NCBI GenBank assembly: GCA_013347225.1
Contig: CP054595.1
Span: 930,001 to 994,000, forward strand
From: Candidatus Accumulibacter similis
GTDB taxonomy: Bacteria; Pseudomonadota; Gammaproteobacteria; Burkholderiales; Rhodocyclaceae
Length of the DNA: 64,000 nt
Direction of reading: 5' to 3'
Position 1 is the first letter of the stretch, and every line of letters starts with the position of its first letter. Below, in pieces: positions 56,224 through 64,000 of the stretch. The notes beneath the pieces were generated by a model. It searched no databases and was not told where the DNA came from. It worked only from the letters and a program-made list of their open reading frames with translations. Both the position numbers and the translations under genes were made by a program.

Positions 56224-58410
56224 TCACGGCCTGCCTGCGGGGAAGAGACGTTCTTTCAGTTTCGACCAGCGCCCTTCCACCTGCTTTCCCTTGACCGCCA
56301 TGGCCAACGCCTTCTTCTGGCCGACGAGCACCACCAGCCGCTTGCCACGCGTGATGCCCGTATAGATCAAGTTACGCTTGAGCATCATGTAATGCTGGGT
56401 CGAGATTGGAATGACCACTACCGGGTACTCCGAGCCCTGCGACTTGTGGATCGTCGTTGCGTAGCAGAGAACCAACTCGTCGAGTTCGCCAAACGGATAG
56501 GTGACCACCCGGCCGTCGAACGTTACGGTGAGTTCCTCTTCATCGCGATCGATGCCAGTCACGAAGCCGATGTCGCCATTGAAGACATCCCGGTCGTAGT
56601 TGTTCTCGATCTGCATCACCTTGTCGCCAACGCTGAAGCGGTTGCCGAACTTATCGACACTTTGCTCGCCAGGCGGATTCAGAGCCTGCTGCAGTGCCTG
56701 ATTGATGCCTCGGGCGCCGGTGATTCCCCGGTTCATCGGGCAAAGCACCTGAATGTCGCGAACCGGATCGACGTGGAACTTGCGTGGCAGGCGCGTTCCT
56801 ACCAGATCGACCACGGTCTGCGCGATCACGTCCGGTTCCTCGGCGGCGACGAGGTAGAAATCCGAGGCTTCTCCTCTATTCGGCAGGCTGGGGAAAACAC
56901 CCTGGTTGATCTGATGGGCGCTACGCACGATGCGGGAGGTCGCTGCCTGACGGAACACTTCTGTGAGCCGGATGACGGGCACGGCGCCCGAGTCGATGAG
57001 ATCGGTCAGGAATTGACCGGGACCGACCGAGGGCAGTTGATCCACGTCGCCTACGAGGATCATCGCCGTGGAGGTAGCGACCGCCTTGAGAAGCTGGTTC
57101 GCCAGCGGCACGTCGATCATTGAACATTCGTCGGCAACCAGGAGATCACATTCGAGGGGATTGTCCGCATTGCGCTTGAACTGGCCATTGAGCGGATTGA
57201 CTTCCAGCAAGCGATGGATGGTCTTGGCTTCGAGACCTGTCGATTCGGCTAGGCGCTTGGCCGCCCGTCCGGTGGGCGCACACAGCAGCGGCTTGACGCC
57301 CTTGACGGTCATGATGGTCAGAATCGAATTGACCAGGGTGGTCTTGCCGACGCCGGGTCCGCCAGTGATCACCAGGATTTTCGAAGACAGCGCGAGCCGA
57401 ATGGCTTCCTTCTGGCTGTCGGCCAACTGAATGGAGAGTTTCTGTTCGACCCACGGAATCGCCTTGTCGGCATCGAAACCAGGCAATGTCGATGCCCCGG
57501 TCTTGAGGCGCCGGATTTGGGCGGCAATCGACTGTTCGGCGTAGTACAGAGGCGCCAGGAACACGCAGGGCTGACCTTCGACGGTATCGGGGAACAATAC
57601 CTCGTCGGTGATTTCCTGAGCAATGGCGGTTTCGATGATGGATTCCGGAATGTCGAGCAGTTTCACCGCCAAGGGGACCAGTTCGGCATACGGTAGACCG
57701 CAGTGGCCCTGTGCGGAGGCTTCGGTGAGGGCATAGGAAATGCCGGCCTGGGCGCGTAGCGGAGAATCCTTGGCGATGCCGATCTTCTGGGCAATCGTGT
57801 CGGCCGACAGGAAGCCGATGCCGCGAATGTCCTGGGCCAAGCGGTAGGGATTCTCGCGAACGATCTCAATGGCACCCTGCCCGTAGGTCTTGAAGATGCG
57901 CACCGCACGAGAGGTCGAGACGCCATGCGCGTGCAGAAAGACCATGATGCTGCGAATGATCTTCTGGTCGGCCCAGCCGGACGTGATCTTTCTGGCACGG
58001 ACTTCGCCGATACCCGGAATTTCACGAAGACGTTCGGGGGATTGCTCGATCACATCGAAAACGGCGGCGCCGAAGGACTTCACCAGTTTGCCGGCGTAAA
58101 TCGGCCCGATTCCCTTGACCATACCCGATCCAAGGTAGCGTTCGATCCCGGCCAGGGTGGTCGGCGGTGAGATCCGGACGAACACGGCGCGAAACTGGCG
58201 GCCATGCTCGCGATCAGTGACCCAGGTCCCGGAAGCGGAAGCGTATTCACCGGGGGAAACGATGGGAGTGTGGCCGATCAGAGTGATCAGTTCTCGCTCA
58301 CCCTTCACCTTCAGGCGAAGCACACAGAAGCCGTTCTGCTCGTTGTGGAAGGTGACACGTTCAACGAGGCCAGCGAGGCGGTCGAGTTCGGCGGGGGTCG
58401 CGTCAGGCAT
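56224..58410 (-). CDS. recD2: RecD2-type DNA helicase
   Basis: A 728-residue SF1B helicase. The N-terminal half includes an OB-like segment (RVTFHNEQNGFCVLRLKVKG) and helix-hairpin-helix regions (VKGIGPIYAGKLVKSFG, IPGIGEVRARKI). The helicase core has Walker A VITGGPGVGKTTLVN, motif II-like LVADECSMIDV, motif III DVDQLPSVGPGQFL, and motif VI LIYTGITRGKRLVVLVG. Length is normal for RecD2. 5'-3' helicase acting in recombination and repair. Transcribed away from the genes on its left and likely part of the host backbone. Confidence 0.95.
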   Translation of the reverse strand: MPDATPAELDRLAGLVERVTFHNEQNGFCVLRLKVKGERELITLIGHTPIVSPGEYASASGTWVTDREHGRQFRAVFVRISPPTTLAGIERYLGSGMVKGIGPIYAGKLVKSFGAAVFDVIEQSPERLREIPGIGEVRARKITSGWADQKIIRSIMVFLHAHGVSTSRAVRIFKTYGQGAIEIVRENPYRLAQDIRGIGFLSADTIAQKIGIAKDSPLRAQAGISYALTEASAQGHCGLPYAELVPLAVKLLDIPESIIETAIAQEITDEVLFPDTVEGQPCVFLAPLYYAEQSIAAQIRRLKTGASTLPGFDADKAIPWVEQKLSIQLADSQKEAIRLALSSKILVITGGPGVGKTTLVNSILTIMTVKGVKPLLCAPTGRAAKRLAESTGLEAKTIHRLLEVNPLNGQFKRNADNPLECDLLVADECSMIDVPLANQLLKAVATSTAMILVGDVDQLPSVGPGQFLTDLIDSGAVPVIRLTEVFRQAATSRIVRSAHQINQGVFPSLPNRGEASDFYLVAAEEPDVIAQTVVDLVGTRLPRKFHVDPVRDIQVLCPMNRGITGARGINQALQQALNPPGEQSVDKFGNRFSVGDKVMQIENNYDRDVFNGDIGFVTGIDRDEEELTVTFDGRVVTYPFGELDELVLCYATTIHKSQGSEYPVVVIPISTQHYMMLKRNLIYTGITRGKRLVVLVGQKKALAMAVKGKQVEGRWSKLKERLFPAGRP

Positions 58411-58562
58411 GGCGAACCGCGGTCACGACGCCCCGCGAGCGATTGGCCGCTTTCCTTCTGCTTGCCCTTCCCATTTCTCAGACCTGTTCGGAAATTTCAG
58501 CGCGGACGTGACCAGAATGCTGGGTGGCCGTCACAACATCCAACCGGAGTAGCGTCTTCACC

Positions 58563-59549
58563 TCAATGCAAAGTGCCCGTAGCGTCAACCGCTCCGCAGC
58601 ACTTCTTGAACTTCTTTCCACTGCCACAAGGACAGGGATCGTTGCGGCCGACCTTTGGCCCGCCGCGGACTACCGGCGCAATATCTTTCTGCCCACCCAG
58701 GCGATATTCGTGCGGCACGACTCCGTCAGGCCGGCCGACACGCCTGGCTTTCCAGTAGGCGTGGATGTTTACGAGCGATGCTGTGACTTCGTTCATCCAC
58801 CTCTCGGCGTCACCGCGTTTCCTGGTCATATCGAGGCCGTCGTCGGTGCCCAAACGCAGGAAAGGGGTGAACCAGGTCGGTTCGCCAACAGCGAGCAAGC
58901 TCCACGCCTCGTCGCTGAACTGAAAACCAATAATGAAGCCCTCGCACCACTCGGCCGCACCCCATTGATTGCGGAGAGTGAAAAGAGGTTCGAAGGACGC
59001 CGGGTCATCGAGGAACGTCTGGACCACCGTGTTGTACTGCCGCACAACCAGCGATATGATTCGATCGGCTTGTTCCCTGTTCGCGAACCGGACCTCTGCC
59101 TGGCCTTCGTGCATGTCCCACAACCACGGTAGCCACTCCGATGCGTGTACGGTGCGTGGGCCGATCACAATCGCGGTCAGGAAACCTTCCAGCGTCGAGA
59201 CGTCCATTGCCGTGTCCGCGATGGACTCGTCGGCCAGAAACTCGTCGAGTTCGTTGAGTTCGGCGCGGGATAGGGGCTGTTCAAGATCCTTCGCTTCCTG
59301 AGCGCCCGCTGGTGGACCAATCACCGAATCAATCCCATCCTCCTCGATGGTGTTCAGCGCTTCGTCCAGCGCCTCGCGGTCGTTTGGAAACGAGTCATCC
59401 CAAACGGTGGAGTTCCCATGGTGATCGACCACTTCCAGAATCCAGCCACCTTCGCCGTCTTCGTAAATCTCGATTCGAACCGTCTTGTCATCTCGCGTGA
59501 CCGACTGGGCGAGTGGGGACAGGTGTGGCGCTTGCTCTGTTTCAGTCAT
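58563..59549 (-). CDS. UPF0149/YecA-like protein with SEC-C motif
   Basis: A 328-residue protein from ATG 59549. The C-terminal end has [19 protein letters not shown], a SEC-C zinc-binding motif. The middle ([20 protein letters not shown] with [20 protein letters not shown] and [18 protein letters not shown]) is UPF0149/YecA-like. Such proteins are common chromosomal proteins of unknown biochemical role; the SEC-C motif may bind ribosomes or proteins. The N-terminal 90 residues hold a small beta-sheet region with [20 protein letters not shown]. Confidence 0.8.
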   Translation of the reverse strand: MTETEQAPHLSPLAQSVTRDDKTVRIEIYEDGEGGWILEVVDHHGNSTVWDDSFPNDREALDEALNTIEEDGIDSVIGPPAGAQEAKDLEQPLSRAELNELDEFLADESIADTAMDVSTLEGFLTAIVIGPRTVHASEWLPWLWDMHEGQAEVRFANREQADRIISLVVRQYNTVVQTFLDDPASFEPLFTLRNQWGAAEWCEGFIIGFQFSDEAWSLLAVGEPTWFTPFLRLGTDDGLDMTRKRGDAERWMNEVTASLVNIHAYWKARRVGRPDGVVPHEYRLGGQKDIAPVVRGGPKVGRNDPCPCGSGKKFKKCCGAVDATGTLH

Positions 59550-59619
59550 TTCTTGCCTGGGGGCTCTCGTCTCGATGGGATAAAAGGAGTGGGAACATGC
59601 TTGAGGGCATCGCGATGCC

Positions 59620-62613
59620 TCAATAGTACTGCCGGATGTAGCCAAATGCCTTGTCGAACAGTTCCTCGTCGGCGTGCAGCTTATACTTGAACAGCGCCTT
59701 TCGGAGGGCCTTCTTGATTTCCCGTTCACCGGAGAGCGTGCCCTGCCAGCCGGGGAAGCGGACCAGCCGCACGATTTCGTCGATGTCGGCGACCACGCGT
59801 TCGACGATGATCGGAGTCTCGGCGGTCTTCACTGCATCGAAGAGTTCGGTCAGAGCGGCTTTGCCGCGATCCTCGTCCTCCTCGGGCGGCGTTTCCTTCT
59901 CGGCCTGCAACGTTTCCTTGGCGATCTGCAGCAGCTCCTTCAGGAACTGCACGCTGTTGATCTGGCCGGCCTCGAAGCGATCCTTCAGCGCATCCAGCCG
60001 TTCCGACAACTGCTTGAACTTCGGGTTGCCCGCGTGCTTCCGCAGCCGCCGGTTCAGCTTGATCTCGATTTCCGTGACCTTCTTCGGGTCGGGGTTCGAG
60101 AGCACGGCCTCCAGCAGATCAGCGTCGAGCACCAGCGTATCCAGATCGTCACGCACGGCATCGACATGCACGTTCTGATGGATCAGCTCGATGGTCTTGG
60201 CGCCCAGTGAATGCCAGATAAGCTTGCCGAGCCCGCTGGAAGGCTGCACCGACTGGTAGACCTGCGACAGCCACTTGTAGTCTGTCTCGAAGGGCCCCAG
60301 TACCGTGTCCGGAGACAGCGCTTCCCAGATCTTGTTGAGCACGCTGAACTCGGCGGCGAAGTTGTCTCGCACCTCGTTGTCCGGCAGGCACTGCTGCGCT
60401 GCGATCAGGCCCTCGTAGCCCTGCAGCGCGCGGTCGCAGCCCTGGAAGAACGCCAGGCATTTCTGCATCGCTTCGGGCAGCCTGTCCTTCAGTTCCTGGA
60501 TGTTGCTGACCACCTGCTTCACGCTCTGGTCGTCGAACTCCAGTGCCGCCGCTACGTCGTCGAAGATGCCCAGGTAATCCACGATCAGGCCGTGGGTCTT
60601 CTGCTCGGAGTAGGTGCGGTTCACACGGCAGATCGCCTGCAGCAACGTGTGGTCCCGCAAGGGCTTGTCCAGGTACATCGCCTGCAGGATGGGCGCGTCG
60701 AAGCCCGTCAGCAGCTTGGCCGTGACGATGATCAGCTTCAGCGGGTCGGCCGGGTCGCGGAAGCGGTCCAGCAGCCGTTCCTCTTCGTCACGGGTGCGGT
60801 CGTACTTCGCGTACTCCGGATGGTCCTTCTTGTCGGACGGCTGCACCGACATCACGATGGCCGTGGCCTCGGGCGGCAGCAGCTTGTCCAGCTCGGCCTT
60901 GAACAGCAGGCAGGACTCGCGGTCGAAGGTGACGATCTGGCCCTTGAAGCCGTTGGGCTCCACCTTGGTCTGGAAATGCTCGACGATGTCCTCGCACACC
61001 TTGCGGATGCGCTCGGGCGTCTTGACCAGCACGGCCATCTTGGCGGCGGTCTTGGCCAGGTTGTCCTTGTCCAGATCCGACAGGCCGCCGGTCAGGTCCT
61101 TGTAGGCGGCGTCCAACGCAGCCTTGTCGATGTGCAGGTCGATCAGCCGGGGCTCGAAGTGCAGCTTCAGCGTCGCACCGTCGCGGATCGACTCCTCGAA
61201 GCCGTAGCGGCTCATGTAGCCCTTCTCGTCTTCGTCGGCGCCGAAGGCGTAGAAGGTGTTGCGGTCGGCCCGGTTGATCGGCGTGCCCGTCAGGCCGAAC
61301 AAGAACGCGTTGGGCAGAGCCTCGCGCATCTTGCGGCCCAGATCGCCTTCCTGCGTTCGGTGGGCCTCGTCCACCAGCGCGATGATGTTGCTGCGCGTGT
61401 TCAGCGCCCCGCTGGCCTCGCCAAATTTGAAGATCGTCGTGATGATGATCTTGCGCACGTCCTGCGCCAGCAACTGCTGCAGCTTCTCGCGGCTGTCGGC
61501 CTTCTCCAGGTTGGGTATGTCCGCCCCTGTGAAGGTGCCGGTGATCTGGCCGTCGAGATCGATCCGGTCCACCACGATCAGCACGGTGGGGTTCTTCAGG
61601 CCGGCATGCATGCGCAGCTTCTGCGCGGCAAACACCATCAGCAGCGACTTGCCCGAGCCCTGAAAGTGCCAGATCAGGCCCTTCCTCGGTTGGCCCGCCA
61701 GCACCCGCTCGACGATCTTGTTGGCCGCCTCGTACTGCTGGTAGCGGCAGATGATCTTGATGCGGCGCTTCTTCTTGTCCGTGGCGAACAGGGTGAAGCT
61801 GCCGAGGATGTCCAGCACCACATGCGGGCGCAACATGCTCTCGGCTGAGAGCTTGAGGGCCTTCAGCGGGTGGTGCTGGCCGTCTTCGCCATTGCCGTCC
61901 AGGTGCCACGGCCCCCAGTCCTTGACCGGCAGGCCGATCGACCCGTAGTGGTAGGCCTTGCCTTCGGTGGCCACCGAGAACACGTTGCAGACGAAGAGCT
62001 CGGGAACGAACTTCTCGTAGTCGTCGTGCACCTGCACCGCGCCATCGACCCAACTGATGCACTTCTTGACCGGCGTCTTGGCCTCGATCAGAACCAGCGG
62101 CAGACCGTTGACCAGCAGCACCAGATCGGCCCGGCGCTCGGTGGGCCCTACGCGGTGGACGAACTGCTGGGTGACGACGTACTGGTTCTGCTTCGGGTCG
62201 TCCAGGTCGATCAGCCGCACTGGCACATGCTCGTTGTTCGCGCCGAAGGGCATGGAGCGCTCGCCCCGCATCCAGGCGGTCATCTCCTCGTTGGCGCGGA
62301 TCAGGCCGTCCGAGCGCACCGACAGCGCGATGGCGCGCAGCTTGTAGAGCACCTCATCGGCCCGATCGGGTTCGGCGGCGATCTCCGGGTTCAGACGAAT
62401 CAGCGCGTCGCGCAGCCAGGGTACGACGAGGACTTCCTGAATCTGGCGCGGTACGTCAGCGGGAGCTGCGTAGCGCCACCCCATGCCCTTGGGGCTAGGA
62501 CCGTAGCTGGACAAGGGTTCCTGGACTGTGTTCGCCGGTATCGCATTGATCGGGCCGGCAAGCAGGTCGCGCACGTAGGCTTCGACCGTGTTCGACTCCG
62601 TAAAGGCACTCAT
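59620..62613 (-). CDS. hsdR: Type I restriction endonuclease subunit R
   Basis: A 997-residue HsdR. The N-terminal PD-(D/E)XK nuclease core includes [20 protein letters not shown] with Asp and Glu-x-Lys. The helicase domain has [15 protein letters not shown] (Walker A), [15 protein letters not shown] (motif II), LFGLTGTPI (motif III) and [12 protein letters not shown] (motif VI). It translocates and cleaves unmethylated DNA with HsdM and HsdS. Start and HsdS stop overlap by 4 bases. Confidence 0.96.
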   Translation of the reverse strand: MSAFTESNTVEAYVRDLLAGPINAIPANTVQEPLSSYGPSPKGMGWRYAAPADVPRQIQEVLVVPWLRDALIRLNPEIAAEPDRADEVLYKLRAIALSVRSDGLIRANEEMTAWMRGERSMPFGANNEHVPVRLIDLDDPKQNQYVVTQQFVHRVGPTERRADLVLLVNGLPLVLIEAKTPVKKCISWVDGAVQVHDDYEKFVPELFVCNVFSVATEGKAYHYGSIGLPVKDWGPWHLDGNGEDGQHHPLKALKLSAESMLRPHVVLDILGSFTLFATDKKKRRIKIICRYQQYEAANKIVERVLAGQPRKGLIWHFQGSGKSLLMVFAAQKLRMHAGLKNPTVLIVVDRIDLDGQITGTFTGADIPNLEKADSREKLQQLLAQDVRKIIITTIFKFGEASGALNTRSNIIALVDEAHRTQEGDLGRKMREALPNAFLFGLTGTPINRADRNTFYAFGADEDEKGYMSRYGFEESIRDGATLKLHFEPRLIDLHIDKAALDAAYKDLTGGLSDLDKDNLAKTAAKMAVLVKTPERIRKVCEDIVEHFQTKVEPNGFKGQIVTFDRESCLLFKAELDKLLPPEATAIVMSVQPSDKKDHPEYAKYDRTRDEEERLLDRFRDPADPLKLIIVTAKLLTGFDAPILQAMYLDKPLRDHTLLQAICRVNRTYSEQKTHGLIVDYLGIFDDVAAALEFDDQSVKQVVSNIQELKDRLPEAMQKCLAFFQGCDRALQGYEGLIAAQQCLPDNEVRDNFAAEFSVLNKIWEALSPDTVLGPFETDYKWLSQVYQSVQPSSGLGKLIWHSLGAKTIELIHQNVHVDAVRDDLDTLVLDADLLEAVLSNPDPKKVTEIEIKLNRRLRKHAGNPKFKQLSERLDALKDRFEAGQINSVQFLKELLQIAKETLQAEKETPPEEDEDRGKAALTELFDAVKTAETPIIVERVVADIDEIVRLVRFPGWQGTLSGEREIKKALRKALFKYKLHADEELFDKAFGYIRQYY

Positions 62614-63794
62614 CCTTGTGACCCTTCAAAGACCTGATCTCTTAGCCGCCCCGAGACATTGGCGTGCTGCGCCCTCCTTTCGGCAATCGCCGTCAGGCAT
62701 CGCCGAGTTTCTCTAAGCTCGTTCGCGATCGACATTTGAATAGCGGGCGGTGGGACTCGAATCGGCATCTCACGCACAACTGTCGAGTTCAGTGTGTTGA
62801 GACCACTCGTGCTCTTGCCCCTTCCCCGAAAGTAGGCCCGCCCTGCCGGAGAGTTGACGTATTCCAATACGTAAAACGGATCAACATCAGGGTGACAGCG
62901 AATTCGGATCAGATGATTCTGGTGTAAGCAGACTGGGAGCTGCTCTTCCCAGATTGCTGCTCTACCCAGGTCATCAATATCCGCATGCCCCTCGACTACA
63001 AGGATGTCGTACTTCCGAAGTGCGCACCCGTCGTCCCTGCTATCCACGCCCACTTCTTTCACATCAGACTGATCGATGTGGAAGCGCTGGACATTTGCCA
63101 CACGCAAGTACGGCAACTGCTTCTCAATTGTTCGACGCTTGGCGTTTATCGTTAGCCCATATTGGACTTCGGCGATGTCGCCGATGGTCTGTAACTTCGC
63201 TGCGTCGTCTATTGGACCAGAAAACAACTCGTCAGTCCTGGAGAGCAGGAACGCTTTCAGCGCATCCTCGGCTGCCCTATATGCCTCGCCGCACTCGCGC
63301 GCGGCTGACAGGACCTGAACGATTTCGCGTTGCACGTTTGAGTGGGGCAGCGCGAACTCTTGGACCGCCATCGTTTTCCAGTTGATCGTCGGCGAAAGTG
63401 ACCCCACCGAAATCTCCACCGCCCGATTCATAAACAGATCACTCTGCATGAAGAACGGAAGAAACTCGGGCAGCACGACGTCGGGCTTAGCGCGGAGCAC
63501 CATCGCGTGTGCTGAACAGATCCCGTCGAATTCAGCAACACCGAGCTTCCGCTGGTACGCCCGGCGGCGGCCAAAGATGATGTCGCCCTTCTTGAACACC
63601 AGCTTTGTGGCTTCCACATCGTCCGGCGTGCCCCAGCGGCGAATCTTCAGCGAGTCTGATTCGAGATGTTCCAGGCCTACGTAGTGTTCCATCCCGGACT
63701 CGGATGGGTTGTCGATCCGCACATTGACGTTGGTCGTCATCTGATCGAAGCGCCAGATCTTCCAGCCCGGCTTCAAGGTCTTGTTGTCAGACAC
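62610..63794 (-). CDS. hsdS: Type I restriction-modification specificity subunit S
   Basis: A 394-residue HsdS from GTG 63794, the codon that overlaps the HsdM stop (GTGTCTGAC). It has two target-recognition-like halves: the first (about 10-160) with FKKGDIIFGRRRAYQRKLGV and SVGSLSPTINWKTMAV, the second (about 200-375) with ADIDDLGRAAIWEEQLPVCL and LNTLNSTVVREMPIRVPP. It determines the bipartite target sequence. The sequence is AT-richer than the flanking hsdR, consistent with exchange of specificity domains. Confidence 0.92.
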   Translation of the reverse strand: MSDNKTLKPGWKIWRFDQMTTNVNVRIDNPSESGMEHYVGLEHLESDSLKIRRWGTPDDVEATKLVFKKGDIIFGRRRAYQRKLGVAEFDGICSAHAMVLRAKPDVVLPEFLPFFMQSDLFMNRAVEISVGSLSPTINWKTMAVQEFALPHSNVQREIVQVLSAARECGEAYRAAEDALKAFLLSRTDELFSGPIDDAAKLQTIGDIAEVQYGLTINAKRRTIEKQLPYLRVANVQRFHIDQSDVKEVGVDSRDDGCALRKYDILVVEGHADIDDLGRAAIWEEQLPVCLHQNHLIRIRCHPDVDPFYVLEYVNSPAGRAYFRGRGKSTSGLNTLNSTVVREMPIRVPPPAIQMSIANELRETRRCLTAIAERRAQHANVSGRLRDQVFEGSQG

Positions 63795-64000
63795 GCTCGA
63801 CGTCCTCCGCAATCAGACCGTCCAGCGTTTCCACCAACGCGTCCATCTGCTGCCAGAAGGCACGGCCGTCGTGCTGCCACTGCGCCCAGCCCGAGCGCAG
63901 CGATACCGCATCGCCATTGCTGTCGGTGGCGACGGCTGCAGCGATACGCTTCACGTACAGCGGGATCGACAGATTGGCCGAGTTGGCGCCAATCTCGACC
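63787..64000 (-). CDS. hsdM: Type I restriction-modification DNA methyltransferase subunit M, C-terminal fragment
   Basis: The frame extends past the right edge of the window; only the last 70 residues are visible. It ends DALVETLDGLIAEDVERV and contains ANLSIPLYVKRIAAAVATDS, a typical C-terminal region of HsdM. The stop TGA at 63789-63787 overlaps the HsdS start. Operon order hsdM-hsdS-hsdR on the minus strand. Confidence 0.85.
   Translation of the reverse strand, partial: VEIGANSANLSIPLYVKRIAAAVATDSNGDAVSLRSGWAQWQHDGRAFWQQMDALVETLDGLIAEDVERV

Noticed and set aside
60211..61848. A 545-residue plus-strand frame inside hsdR
   Set aside because: Antisense to helicase motifs of HsdR; composition dominated by Val, Gly, Gln and Arg without a recognisable domain.

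Overview
The window is GC-rich DNA (roughly 60-65% G+C by eye) from a bacterium, most likely a betaproteobacterium of the Rhodocyclales type (an Accumulibacter-like host is my guess). The basis is codon usage, the protein families and the chromosomal genes on the right (an IHF-beta paralogue, RecD2, a type I restriction-modification locus). No rRNA or tRNA gene was recognised.

Layout. (1) 1-4254: stacked mobile DNA. A DDE transposase runs off the left edge. Beside it is a group II intron (about 890-4254, minus strand) whose reverse-transcriptase gene is split by an IS3-family element (1657-3034) with a 3-bp target duplication. The intron truncates a small phage gene (4255-4441). (2) 4255-25080: late region of a lambdoid siphovirus prophage, nearly all minus strand. 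In transcription order: small and large terminase (with a mini-intein), gpW-like joiner, portal, S49 protease with nested scaffold start, decoration protein, major capsid protein, connector, tail terminator, tail tube, frameshifted tail chaperone pair, tape measure and tail-tip proteins. A PRiA4b ORF3-like gene on the plus strand interrupts this block. (3) 25109-28657: plus-strand run of small accessory genes, five single genes and one coupled pair, each transcription unit preceded by a near-identical 46-bp element; a seventh copy precedes the recombinase module at 52.2 kb. (4) 28884-45588: a putative membrane protein, two tandem ParB-like/DNA methyltransferase fusions (one broken by a 17-bp tandem duplication), then a minus-strand replication and recombination region: sigma-70-like factor, small proteins, ParB-like protein, RecA-fold ATPase and DUF669 protein, DEAD/DEAH helicase with a LAGLIDADG intein, DUF6511 protein, Cas4/RecB-like nuclease, primase-helicase, a TTGGCA repeat cluster, a RuvC-like resolvase and a DUF6456-like protein. 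(5) 45735-50125: a 4.4-kb IS21-like element carrying istA, istB, a ParB-like gene and a zinc-finger gene, inserted with a 5-bp duplication into a 22-bp tandem-repeat array upstream of the sigma factor. (6) 50262-54421: two unknown genes, paired operator-like palindromes, and a DUF2924 / large serine recombinase / HTH-like trio, probably the integration module. (7) 54596-64000: a TIR-like effector candidate, IHF-beta-like protein, RecD2, a UPF0149/SEC-C protein and hsdR-hsdS-hsdM.

How it works together. The terminase-to-tail genes form one head and tail assembly programme with many ATGA/TGATG translational couplings. The replication block supplies primase-helicase, helicase, annealing or recombination ATPase, nuclease and resolvase. 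The phage-type sigma factor and the seven-copy upstream element suggest a dedicated transcription circuit for the accessory genes and the recombinase (inference). The prophage looks decayed: an intron cuts one structural-region gene, an IS splits the sigma upstream region, a methyltransferase is frameshifted, and no lysis cassette or classical repressor is visible here.
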